From positions 22,873 through 86,872 of the forward strand of contig NZ_QGGO01000026.1 of NCBI RefSeq assembly GCF_003148625.1: a stretch of DNA of 64,000 nt, written 5' to 3'. The stretch's first letter is position 1. Every line of letters begins with the position of its first letter. Below the pieces are notes generated by a model that saw only the letters and a list, made by a program, of their open reading frames with translations, had not been told where the DNA came from and did no database searches. The translations under genes and the position numbers were made by a program. Below are positions 17,891 to 25,140 of the stretch, one piece after another. This DNA comes from Arcicella aurantiaca. Lineage in GTDB: Bacteria; Bacteroidota; Bacteroidia; Cytophagales; Spirosomataceae.

Positions 17891-17901
17891 CCCCTGCAAA
17901 C

Positions 17902-18114
17902 ATGAAACGTATATACATTTTATTAGCATTATTTACTTTAGGAGCAAGTAGTTGTTCGGTTGTTAAACCATATCAAAGACAATATGTAAACGACTATACC
18001 ATGAGCCAGAGTCCATTATCTGTTGAAAAAGCAGAATCAGAAGGATTTACTTATAGAGAAGGGGCTTCTGGTGGAGAAGGCGGAAAAATTGGTGGTGGAT
18101 GTGGCTGTAATTAA
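17902..18114 (+). CDS. DUF4266 small lipoprotein with Gly/Cys-rich C-terminus
   Basis: 70 residues: signal peptide with lipobox S-S-C near residue 18, then V-V-K-P-Y-Q-R, a middle region, and a C-terminal tail GGEGGKIGGGCGCN. The small size, the K-P-x-x-R start and the final G-C-G-C-N fit DUF4266. This family is normally found next to DUF3570, a thioredoxin-like protein and ApbE, exactly as here. The two terminal cysteines are the only reactive groups and are the likely functional part, as a redox pair, a metal ligand or a site of modification. No function has been shown to my knowledge. Confidence 0.85.
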   Translation: MKRIYILLALFTLGASSCSVVKPYQRQYVNDYTMSQSPLSVEKAESEGFTYREGASGGEGGKIGGGCGCN

Positions 18115-18132
18115 TCAATAAAAAGAAAGAAA

Positions 18133-19443
18133 ATGACTAAAAATAGACTAAATCTAACACTGGCATTGGTATGTTTTGCCTGTATCGGATTTTCACAAAA
18201 TAGAGTGCCACAGGCTACTAAAGAGGTAGAAAGTGAGAAAAAACCGATTAAAGTTAGCTTATTAAGCAACTACTATGAACAAGACGGAGAACATGGAGCA
18301 ACCAATGGTGGAAAAGGCTCTCAGGATTTATACAGTTATACTCAAGAAGGAAGTATATTTTTACCAGTAAGTAAACGTGTTGGCGTTAAACTGAGTGGTG
18401 GAGTAGATTATTTTACGGCAGCTTCCTATTTAGATATTGATAAATACAAAACTTCTGCCAGTTCTGGAAACAGTGGGGTTAGCGTAGATGAAACCCGTAC
18501 TTATGGAGGAATTGGTATTGATTTTTCTAATAAAAATCAAACCAAAACCATGTCTCCATACGTTGGTTTTTCAAAGGAGTATGATGTCAATTCTCTTACT
18601 TTGGGTTATTCTCATTCTTTAATAAACCCTACTTCTGGGTCTGTGTTGTCGTTTAAACTTAACTCTATTATGGATACTTGGATGCTGATATATCCGGGGG
18701 AGTTTAGAAATACTAACGACGAATATGATGCAGGAACAAGTGCGTCTGATAAAGGAACTAAAATAAACCCTAATGCAATACCCATTGTTAATAGTGGAGA
18801 CACCAAAACGAAAGATGGTAAAACTTATGGCATAGATAATCGTTATTCTAATGCTATCGGAGCAAATTACGCATTCAATATTAACAAAAAAATGAATGCT
18901 CTTATTGGGGTTGATGCTATTTTTCAAAAAGGACTTCTCAATACACCGTTTTACAGAGTGTATTTCAAAGATGGCGTGATTGATGAATATTCTAAAACCG
19001 TTGCCATTGAAAAACTGCCTCGACTAAGACACAAATTGGCTATCTACGGACGCTTCAACTGGTTTCTCAATAAATTTGTAGTATTACGTACAAGTTTGAG
19101 ATTATATAAAGATGATTGGGGTATCAATTCTGCGACTTTTGACCTCACTGTCCCTGTAAAAGTAACTCGGGCAGTAACTATTTCACCATTTGTAAAGGTT
19201 CATGCCCAAACAGCGTCTGATTATTTTGCGGGTTATGGACGTCATTTACTGACTGACCAATATTATACCAGCGACTTTGACTTATCGCAACTACAATCAC
19301 AAAAAATCGGTGGTACGCTTCGTCTTGTTCCATTTCATAAATTTCTTAATGTGAAGTCATTAGATTTAAGATATGCACATTATAAGCGAAGCGATGGGCT
19401 AACAGGTAATTCCATTACTGCTGAATTAAGTTTTGAATTTTAA
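18133..19443 (+). CDS. DUF3570 outer-membrane beta-barrel-like protein
   Basis: A 436-residue exported protein (signal peptide ending I-G-F-S-Q) with alternating amphipathic strands and a C-terminal strand ending in Phe (ITAELSFEF), as expected for an outer-membrane barrel. The N-terminal YYEQDGEHGATNGGKGSQDL and the SLDLRYAHYKRSDGL segment near the end are typical of DUF3570. Three segments resemble the ApbE target motif D-x-x-T/S-G/S-A-S/T: D92-S98 (DYFTAAS), 103-110 (DKYKTSAS, one residue longer) and D199-S205 (DAGTSAS). With apbE three genes upstream, this is the best candidate for flavinylation in the operon, though unproven. Confidence 0.85.
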   Translation: MTKNRLNLTLALVCFACIGFSQNRVPQATKEVESEKKPIKVSLLSNYYEQDGEHGATNGGKGSQDLYSYTQEGSIFLPVSKRVGVKLSGGVDYFTAASYLDIDKYKTSASSGNSGVSVDETRTYGGIGIDFSNKNQTKTMSPYVGFSKEYDVNSLTLGYSHSLINPTSGSVLSFKLNSIMDTWMLIYPGEFRNTNDEYDAGTSASDKGTKINPNAIPIVNSGDTKTKDGKTYGIDNRYSNAIGANYAFNINKKMNALIGVDAIFQKGLLNTPFYRVYFKDGVIDEYSKTVAIEKLPRLRHKLAIYGRFNWFLNKFVVLRTSLRLYKDDWGINSATFDLTVPVKVTRAVTISPFVKVHAQTASDYFAGYGRHLLTDQYYTSDFDLSQLQSQKIGGTLRLVPFHKFLNVKSLDLRYAHYKRSDGLTGNSITAELSFEF

Positions 19444-19452
19444 TATCACTAA

Positions 19453-20550
19453 ATGATAATGAAAAATAATCATCAAGTATGGAAAAAGGGAGTGATTTTA
19501 GCCCTTTTTTCGCTAATTTTTTCTGCTTGTAAAGAAGTAGAAGTGGAAGCTGGAGAAGCCGAAAGTAATATCTATATTAACCTTCAACATAGTGGCACAA
19601 CTGAAAATTTACGTTCAGTTCACTTTTTTGATGCTTCCAACGGGCTAACCGTTGGAACAACAGGTGGATTGTACAGAACTGCTAATGGAGGACAGTCTTG
19701 GACAAAAACCTTTCCCATACCAATGGATACGGCAAAAAGTATTATTGACACGACCATTGTTTATAATAGAATTTATTTCCAAAATAGTCAAAATGGTTGG
19801 ATATTAGGCACATACAATGCACGAACAGCAACTTCAACAACCGTTGCCGCAAGAAAAACAGCCTTGCTGAAAACTCAAAATGGAGGAGTAACATGGGTAA
19901 ATAAAAATTTTGATGCAACCGTCAAAACATTTACAGCAATTCGCTTTTTTGATGAAAACATAGGCTATGTCATTGGTAATACTGGACTAATTTATAAAAC
20001 TAATGATGGGGGAAATACATGGACACAACAGATTTCTGGTGTAACTTCAAATTTAAGAGATATTACCATTATCAGTAGCACAACTGCAATGATTGTTGGC
20101 CCTAATGGCGTATTACTCAAAACACAAAATGGGGGTGAAACTTGGGAAAAATTAACCACTCCGGGAAGTAGAGCTTTTTATAAAATTAAATTTATCAATA
20201 GTCTATACGGATACATTGTTGGTGGTGGTGAAGGCAATACACCTAACGCAGATAAGGCTTTTGTCTATAAAATAGATATTCATGGCAACTTTACGGACTT
20301 GACCAATAGATATTACTCCGTTTTTTATCTCTACGGCGTACATTCATCTACCGATGGCAATGAGTTATGGACAGCAGGACATTTAGGACAAATATTTAGG
20401 TCTAAAGATGGTGGAAAAACATGGTCAGACGAGTTAAGTAAATCTCAGCGTTCTGAAATTTTATATGATATTTCATTCCCAACCGAACGTATAGGCTATT
20501 TCGTTGGAGATGGGGGCGTTGTATTAAAGGTTGATTTGGATAGAGAGTAA
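19453..20550 (+). CDS. YCF48/BNR-repeat lipoprotein 2
   Basis: A 365-residue lipoprotein with lipobox F-S-A-C near residue 26 and repeats TANGGQSW, TQNGGVTW, TNDGGNTW, TQNGGETW and SKDGGKTW, each with a following strand that ends in G-x-x-V-G. It is paralogous to the product of 16796-17890 and probably a beta-propeller held in the outer membrane or at the periplasmic face. It is the last gene of the operon; a strong terminator follows at 20571. The start is the first ATG at 19453; the ATG two codons later is equally plausible. Confidence 0.85.
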   Translation: MIMKNNHQVWKKGVILALFSLIFSACKEVEVEAGEAESNIYINLQHSGTTENLRSVHFFDASNGLTVGTTGGLYRTANGGQSWTKTFPIPMDTAKSIIDTTIVYNRIYFQNSQNGWILGTYNARTATSTTVAARKTALLKTQNGGVTWVNKNFDATVKTFTAIRFFDENIGYVIGNTGLIYKTNDGGNTWTQQISGVTSNLRDITIISSTTAMIVGPNGVLLKTQNGGETWEKLTTPGSRAFYKIKFINSLYGYIVGGGEGNTPNADKAFVYKIDIHGNFTDLTNRYYSVFYLYGVHSSTDGNELWTAGHLGQIFRSKDGGKTWSDELSKSQRSEILYDISFPTERIGYFVGDGGVVLKVDLDRE

Positions 20551-20570
20551 TATTACCCGAGATTAATCAA

Positions 20571-20600
20571 ACTGTCACAGCAATGCCGTGACAGTTTTTT
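20571..20600 (+). terminator. Rho-independent terminator of the DUF3570 operon
   Basis: ACTGTCAC (20571-20578) pairs with GTGACAGT (20588-20595), and the stem is followed by a T-run. It lies 20 bp after the stop of the last operon gene. Confidence 0.85.
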
Positions 20601-20601
20601 A

Positions 20602-20754
20602 ATTAGACTTCTTGCGAAGATAAAATGGTATATTTTCGAGTGAAAATAGAGAGAATTTTGAAAGCAAAACAAAGCTACCCTTGAAAAATATTCTCGTTAT
20701 TGGTAGCCGAAAAGATGTTGTTTTACGGCTTAATACACATTCGCAAGAAGCCTA
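20602..20754. repeat. Dispersed palindromic element, family A (long copy)
   Basis: Ends ATTAGACTTCTTGCGAAG and TTCGCAAGAAGCCTAT are inverted repeats. The left interior (ATGGTATATTTTCGAGTGAA) and the right interior (AAAAGATGTTGTTTTACG) match the copy at 820-920, but about 55 bp more lies between them, including the inverted pair GCTACC/GGTAGC. This looks like the most complete copy of the element seen here. Confidence 0.8.
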
Positions 20755-20836
20755 TCAATGACTCTGAATAGTGTCATTGATAGATTTAAGAAAATAGGCA
20801 ATAGGACGAAGTTCATAAACACAACATATATTTTCG

Positions 20837-21772
20837 ATGGAAAAAGAAACTACTAATGTCCTAATTATTGGCTCAGGCCCTGCGGGGTACACTGCTGCTA
20901 TTTATGCTTCACGAGCAGGACTAAATCCAATTTTATATCAAGGTTCGCAACCCGGAGGACAATTAACAATCACTACCGAAGTCGAAAACTTTCCGGGGTA
21001 TCCCAATGGAATAACTGGTCCAGAAATGATGGAACAACTAAAATCACAGGCAGAACGTTTCGGAACAGACCTTCGTTATGGCATGGTCACATCAGTTGAT
21101 TTTAGTAGTTCTCCTCATTTAGTAACCATTGACGGCACCCAACAATTAAAGGCTAAAACAGTAATTATAGCCACTGGTGCATCTGCCAAATGGTTAGGGC
21201 TTGAGTCAGAACAAAGACTCAATGGACGTGGAGTATCAGCTTGTGCTGTATGCGATGGCTTTTTCTTTCGTGGACAAACGGTTGCCATTGTGGGTGGCGG
21301 AGATACAGCAGCAGAAGAAGCTTGCTACTTGGCTAATCTATGCAAAAAGGTGTACCTTATTGTTCGTAGAGATGAATTGAGGGCTTCTGAAATTATGCAA
21401 AAAAGAGTTAAAAATACTGCTAATATCGAAATTCTATGGAACTCCGAAACCGTAGAAATATTAGGAAAAGAAGAGGTAGAGGGCGTAAAACTAATCAATA
21501 CGATTAGTCAAAAAGAATCCGAAATATCCGTTTCGGGCTTCTTTGTAGCCATTGGACACCAACCCAACACAAGTATTTTCAAGGAATATCTGGCATTAGA
21601 TTCCACAGGCTATATTGAGGTAATCAAAGGGTCGAGCAAAACTAATGTAGCAGGTGTATTTGCTTGTGGCGATGCACAAGACAAAGAATATCGACAAGCC
21701 ATAACTGCGGCTGGCTCTGGTTGTATGGCAGCTCTTGACGCAGAACGTTTTTTGGCAAATCAAACGCATTAA
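20837..21772 (+). CDS. trxB: Thioredoxin reductase
   Basis: A 311-residue NADPH-dependent flavoprotein that reduces thioredoxin. The FAD site is IIGSGPAGYTAAIYASRAG (residues 10-28), the redox-active pair is C136-A-V-C139 in SACAVCDGFFF, the NADPH site is VGGGDTAAEEA, and the C-terminal FAD motif is GVFACGDAQD. The length is normal. It is likely the cytosolic electron source for the DsbD-type transporter at 13953 and so for the envelope thioredoxin at 15402. A terminator follows at 21804, so it is a single-gene unit or the end of one. Confidence 0.95.
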   Translation: MEKETTNVLIIGSGPAGYTAAIYASRAGLNPILYQGSQPGGQLTITTEVENFPGYPNGITGPEMMEQLKSQAERFGTDLRYGMVTSVDFSSSPHLVTIDGTQQLKAKTVIIATGASAKWLGLESEQRLNGRGVSACAVCDGFFFRGQTVAIVGGGDTAAEEACYLANLCKKVYLIVRRDELRASEIMQKRVKNTANIEILWNSETVEILGKEEVEGVKLINTISQKESEISVSGFFVAIGHQPNTSIFKEYLALDSTGYIEVIKGSSKTNVAGVFACGDAQDKEYRQAITAAGSGCMAALDAERFLANQTH

Positions 21773-21803
21773 TAAACAATTTAGAATCCATTTATTAGTG
21801 CTG

Positions 21804-21833
21804 AAACAGTCATCTTTTCGGTGACTGTTTTTT
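21804..21833 (+). terminator. Rho-independent terminator of trxB
   Basis: AAACAGTCA (21804-21812) pairs with TGACTGTTT (21822-21830) and the T-run continues to 21833. It stands 31 bp after the trxB stop and just upstream of the DsbD-alpha-like gene. Confidence 0.8.
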
Positions 21834-21854
21834 AACTATTATTAATCTTCAATT

Positions 21855-22322
21855 ATGAAAAAGAATACCATTATCCTCGTTTTAATATTCCATTTTATCT
21901 ATATACACGCTGGGTACTCTCAAATAATGAAACCCGCAAAATTTACCTTTACAAGCAATAAAACTACTCCCAAAATAGGGGAAACTTTAACGCTGATTTT
22001 TACAGCAACCATTGAAAAAGAGTGGAAATTATACGCAACTGACAATAGTTTAAACCCCGGTCCAATTCCAATAGAAGCCAGTTTTACTCAAAATGACGCT
22101 TTTGAATTAGTAGGAAAATTACAGGCTATCAAACCTCAAAAGCATTTTGATGACTATTGGAAAGGCAATGTTTCGTATTTCATAGGCACTGCTAAATTTA
22201 CGCAAAAAGTTAAAATCAAAAAGTTAAAAGCAGTCATTGAAGGGAAAATAAAATACCAAACCTGTACGCTCAAAGATGGAAGCTGTGTAATTGGAAAAGA
22301 TAAATTTAGTTATTCGTTTTAG
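21855..22322 (+). CDS. Free-standing DsbD N-terminal (alpha) domain-like protein
   Basis: 155 residues with a signal peptide (to about residue 22, Y-S-Q). The mature part is an immunoglobulin-like beta-sandwich with W-K-L-Y-A-T-D near residue 57, and a C-terminal redox pair in Y-Q-T-C-T-L-K-D-G-S-C-V near residues 136-143. This matches the DsbD alpha domain (the PF11412-type disulfide corrector domain), in which two cysteines accept electrons from the C-terminal thioredoxin domain. The spacing C-x6-C is longer than in many relatives. Because the DsbD-type protein at 13953 lacks this domain, the two may act together in trans; this is inference. Confidence 0.75.
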   Translation: MKKNTIILVLIFHFIYIHAGYSQIMKPAKFTFTSNKTTPKIGETLTLIFTATIEKEWKLYATDNSLNPGPIPIEASFTQNDAFELVGKLQAIKPQKHFDDYWKGNVSYFIGTAKFTQKVKIKKLKAVIEGKIKYQTCTLKDGSCVIGKDKFSYSF

Positions 22323-22361
22323 GTTTGTTTATTGCATGGCTTATCTTTACCAAAAAAAACG

Positions 22362-22622
22362 ATGAGCCAGCCAAATTTTCCCGAAAAATCCATCTTTATT
22401 TGCGATGGAAGCAAATGCGGTAAGCATAAAGAAATCCGTAAAATATTTAAAGAATCCATCAAAACGCATGGATTAAAAAATACCGTTGAAATCGTAAAAA
22501 TTGAATGTACAGACCGTTGTAAGCACGCTCCAGTCATGTGTTTTCAACCTAAAAATCAATGGTTTACAGATGTTTCTATATGGCAAGCAGAAAATATTTT
22601 TAAAGAAATGATACTTGATTAA
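22362..22622 (+). CDS. Thioredoxin-fold [2Fe-2S] ferredoxin
   Basis: 86 residues. The cysteine pattern FICDGSKC (C-x4-C) and ECTDRCKHAP (C-x3-C) is that of the thioredoxin-like [2Fe-2S] ferredoxins related to NuoE and Shethna-type proteins; the G-K-H-K-E-I-R helix after the first pair also fits. It is a soluble electron carrier of unknown partner. The ATG at 22362 is preferred: the frame is open further upstream to a TTG at 22332, but the extra ten residues show no family similarity. It lies 40 bases after the DsbD-alpha gene and ends at a bidirectional terminator. Confidence 0.75.
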   Translation: MSQPNFPEKSIFICDGSKCGKHKEIRKIFKESIKTHGLKNTVEIVKIECTDRCKHAPVMCFQPKNQWFTDVSIWQAENIFKEMILD

Positions 22623-22626
22623 TCAC

Positions 22627-22661
22627 AAAAAAGCCTTCCCAGTCAAACTGAGAAGGCTTTT
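22627..22661. terminator. Bidirectional terminator between ferredoxin and ferritin genes
   Basis: AAAAGCCTTC and GAAGGCTTTT form the outer stem, with CAGT/ACTG inside it. The hairpin has A-rich and T-rich flanks on both sides, so it can end both convergent transcripts. Confidence 0.85.
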
Positions 22662-22678
22662 CGTTTTATCAATCATTG

Positions 22679-23203
22679 TTACTCTGCTTGTCCAATTTTT
22701 GCAATTTCTTTATCCAAAACAAATTTACCCGAACCTGATTCATCAATCAATTCTATTAATTCTAAGGCACGGCGAGCGTTTTTCTCTTCTTCTCTTTGCT
22801 CTTTCACAAACCACATCAAAAACTCTTCAGTAGCGTAATCTTGAACCTCACGGCATTTCGTCACAATTTTATTTATGGCAATTGTTACCGCAATTTCACT
22901 TTGTAAAGCCACTTCAAAAATCTCTTTGAAAATGCTATATTCTTGCTGAACTTCACCAATAGTTGGTGTAATAGCTGTACCACCAACTTCATTGAGATAC
23001 TTAAAAATTTTCAAGAAATGCTCTCTTTCTTCTTCGGCTTGCTTGTACAGATACTCCGCTGATTTTTCGTAACCATTACGGTCTAACCACGAAGCCATTG
23101 CTAAATATTTTTGAGAAGCCTCAGCTTCCATTTTTGCCTGTGCATTCAAGGCAATTTCAATTTCTTCTTTGAGCGAAGTACGGAGGCGAACCAAGTCTTT
23201 CAT
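22679..23203 (-). CDS. ftnA: Bacterial non-heme ferritin
   Basis: A 174-residue iron-storage protein of the FtnA type. Ferroxidase residues are visible by alignment to E. coli FtnA: E26, E59 and H62 (in EEEREHF), E103, and Q136 in FVKEQREEE, on a four-helix bundle. It would oxidise Fe2+ and store ferric mineral in a 24-mer. It is convergent with the [2Fe-2S] ferredoxin gene and lies upstream, on the same strand, of nothing else; the gene at 23310-23666 is also on the minus strand and reads toward it, 106 bases away. No Fur-type box was found directly before its start. Confidence 0.93.
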   Translation of the reverse strand: MKDLVRLRTSLKEEIEIALNAQAKMEAEASQKYLAMASWLDRNGYEKSAEYLYKQAEEEREHFLKIFKYLNEVGGTAITPTIGEVQQEYSIFKEIFEVALQSEIAVTIAINKIVTKCREVQDYATEEFLMWFVKEQREEEKNARRALELIELIDESGSGKFVLDKEIAKIGQAE

Positions 23204-23309
23204 AGCCAGTATTGATTATTAATATTTTTACAATACTACAATGAAACTACCAAAAACGTACACCTTCGACAGGAAATCTACGAAATTTGAACTGATTCTA
23301 AAAAGGGAA

Positions 23310-23666
23310 TTATGCAAATGCACCTTCTCCTAATACTTCATAAAGCATAGAAGTAACATCAAGTGAGAATTTTGTGCCGTCTAATAAGTCTCGAAGCTGC
23401 ACAATTTCACAGAGGGTTAATTGAGAAGAAAAACCATTTTGAGGGGCTTCAATTAATTCAAAATCATAATCGTCCGAAAGATTAAAAATCATTTCATGAA
23501 TATCAACCTTATTTACTTTTCTACGAAAGCTCAAAAAGTCATGTACTTTAAATGCCGTTAAAGTCTCTCCAAATTTCATGTAAATTCGGTTAGTAATATC
23601 ACATTGCCAAGTAATACCTTTCTGGTTTTGGTACAATTCTGCTAAATGTTTTTCAACTAATTTCAT
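23310..23666 (-). CDS. Small Bacteroidota protein of unknown function, paralog 3
   Basis: A soluble 118-residue protein of the same layout as the products of 271-603 and 1425-1769: W-Q-C-D start (a single Cys here, not a CxxC), F-K-V-H-D-F helix near residue 38, linker, and a second L-T-L-C-E-I-V-Q-L helix near 83. It reads toward ferritin, and its 5' side faces the intergenic region that carries two Fur-type boxes (23786-23837), so it may be iron-controlled together with the divergent imelysin operon. It lacks the second N-terminal cysteine, so metal binding cannot be a conserved property of the whole family. Confidence 0.65.
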   Translation of the reverse strand: MKLVEKHLAELYQNQKGITWQCDITNRIYMKFGETLTAFKVHDFLSFRRKVNKVDIHEMIFNLSDDYDFELIEAPQNGFSSQLTLCEIVQLRDLLDGTKFSLDVTSMLYEVLGEGAFA

Positions 23667-23785
23667 CTAATAATACAATTTATTCGGTTACTTAATGATG
23701 AAGCGGTTTAGACTTTTCCTTTCTGACTGAATTTTAAACTACTACGATACAAATGTACTAAGTCTGATTTGAAATGCAAAAAGTT

Positions 23786-23804
23786 ATTTAAAATAAGTCT
23801 AAAT
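23786..23804. promoter_or_regulatory. Predicted Fur-type box 4
   Basis: ATTTAAAATAAGTCTAAAT is a 9-1-9 palindrome with one mismatched pair per half, placed just upstream of the -33 element of the imelysin promoter. Confidence 0.65.
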
Positions 23805-23808
23805 AAAA

Positions 23809-23840
23809 TTTGTTCATTATTTAGAATTAGTCTAAATTTG
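23809..23840 (+). promoter_or_regulatory. Predicted promoter of the imelysin gene at 23903
   Basis: -33 TTTG (23809-23812) and a perfect -7 TAAATTTG (23833-23840) are separated by 20 bp. Box 5 overlaps the spacer and the -7 element. Confidence 0.65.
23819..23837. promoter_or_regulatory. Predicted Fur-type box 5
   Basis: ATTTAGAATTAGTCTAAAT is the best-formed of the six palindromes (8 of 9 positions paired around a central T). It overlaps the -7 element directly, the classical position for repression. Confidence 0.75.
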
Positions 23841-23902
23841 TAGAGAAACTTTAAACTAATACAATACCTCATTTGGGAGGTTATAACTAAAATTTGCTAA
23901 AA

Positions 23903-25057
23903 ATGAAAAAGATTTTCTATACAGCTCTAACCTGTGCATCATTATTTACGGCTTGTAAAACTGATGATGCTACGCCTGCAACAACTCAAAGAGATGTCGT
24001 TTTAAATTATGCCACAATTGTATCGGCTTCGTATGCAGATGCTATTACGGGTGTACAAGCCTTAAAAACGGCGGTTGATGCTTTTGTAAAAGCTCCGTCG
24101 GCAACGGGTCTGGCTGCTTGTCAAAAAGCATGGATTGATGCTCGTCCTGCTTATTTACAAACAGAAGCGTATCGTTTTTATGATGGCCCTATTGATGCTG
24201 AACCTGCTGGTTTGGAGGGTTTAATCAACTCTTGGCCTTTAGATGAAGCTTATATTGATTACGTAGATGGCGATGCAAATTCAGGAATGATTAATGACTT
24301 GAAAACGTATCCAACCATTACCAAAGACATTATTTTTAATGCCAATGGCTCTGAAGGTGAAACCGATGTACGTGTAGGTTATCATGCTATTGAATTTTTA
24401 TTGTGGGGACAAGATTTTTATGCTACTTCAGCAGGGCAAAGAACCTTCACAGACTATACTACCGCTAAAAATGCAACTCGTAGAGCTACTTATTTACAAG
24501 TTGTTACCAATGCTTTGATTGAATCGTTACAGGCAGTAGCGACACAATGGGACAGTAAAACAGGTACTTATTATGCTCAATTTACAAAAGTAGGCAATGA
24601 AACTACTGCACTGACAAGCATACTTTTAGGATTAGGGAAATTAACAAAAGGTGAACTTTCGGGAGAAAGAATGACGGTTGTTTTGGCTTCTGGCGACCAA
24701 GAAGATGAACATTCTTGTTTTTCTGACAATACTCATAATGACTTTATTTATGACGAATTAGGAATTTACAACGTTTACTTAGGTCGTTACAAAAAAACAG
24801 ACGGAACAACGATTGATGGAGCAGGATTTGATGATTTGGTAAAAGCAAAAAATGCTACACAAAATACCGCAATGATTGCTAAGTTAGATGCTGCCACAAC
24901 CAACATTAACGCTATTCCTAAGCCATTTGACCAAGCTATTTTAAACTCAAAAACAACGGTGCAAGCAGCTATAAAATCACTTAGAGAACAAAGTGACCAG
25001 TTGGTTTTAGTTGCCAAAGAATTAGGAATTAACTTAAATGTACCTGAGAAAAACTAA
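23903..25057 (+). CDS. Imelysin-family iron-regulated lipoprotein 1
   Basis: 384 residues with a lipobox F-T-A-C near residue 17. It belongs to the imelysin peptidase-like (M75/EfeM-type) family: the signature G-x-H-x-x-E is G-Y-H-A-I-E-F-L-L-W-G near residue 162, and the second half has EDEHSCFSDNTHNDFIYD, typical of iron-regulated protein A relatives. Members are iron-induced periplasmic or outer-membrane proteins of ferric/ferrous uptake loci. A TTG three codons upstream (23894) is less likely than this ATG. It has its own promoter with two Fur-type boxes and a terminator at 25081. Confidence 0.9.
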   Translation: MKKIFYTALTCASLFTACKTDDATPATTQRDVVLNYATIVSASYADAITGVQALKTAVDAFVKAPSATGLAACQKAWIDARPAYLQTEAYRFYDGPIDAEPAGLEGLINSWPLDEAYIDYVDGDANSGMINDLKTYPTITKDIIFNANGSEGETDVRVGYHAIEFLLWGQDFYATSAGQRTFTDYTTAKNATRRATYLQVVTNALIESLQAVATQWDSKTGTYYAQFTKVGNETTALTSILLGLGKLTKGELSGERMTVVLASGDQEDEHSCFSDNTHNDFIYDELGIYNVYLGRYKKTDGTTIDGAGFDDLVKAKNATQNTAMIAKLDAATTNINAIPKPFDQAILNSKTTVQAAIKSLREQSDQLVLVAKELGINLNVPEKN

Positions 25058-25080
25058 TTAAAAATTGGGTCTGTTTTATG

Positions 25081-25108
25081 ATAGGGTAACGAAATATCGT
25101 TACCCTAT
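25081..25108 (+). terminator. Terminator or attenuator after imelysin 1
   Basis: ATAGGGTAACGA and TCGTTACCCTAT form a perfect 12-bp stem with a 4-nt loop, followed by a moderately T-rich stretch. It lies between imelysin 1 and the di-heme oxidoreductase gene. The next gene has no separate promoter that I can see, so partial read-through is likely. Confidence 0.75.
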
Positions 25109-25140
25109 TTGAGTTTTATTCTTCAAAATAAAATGTGATT

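Noticed and set aside
17902..18114. DUF4266 lipoprotein as a ribosomally made, modified peptide precursor (RiPP)
   Set aside because: The Gly/Cys tail invites the idea, but no cyclodehydratase, radical SAM or other RiPP modification enzyme is nearby; kept only as a redox or metal-binding hypothesis.
22615..22833. Plus-strand frame of 72 codons across the terminator
   Set aside because: It runs through the bidirectional terminator and antisense to the ferritin C-terminus.
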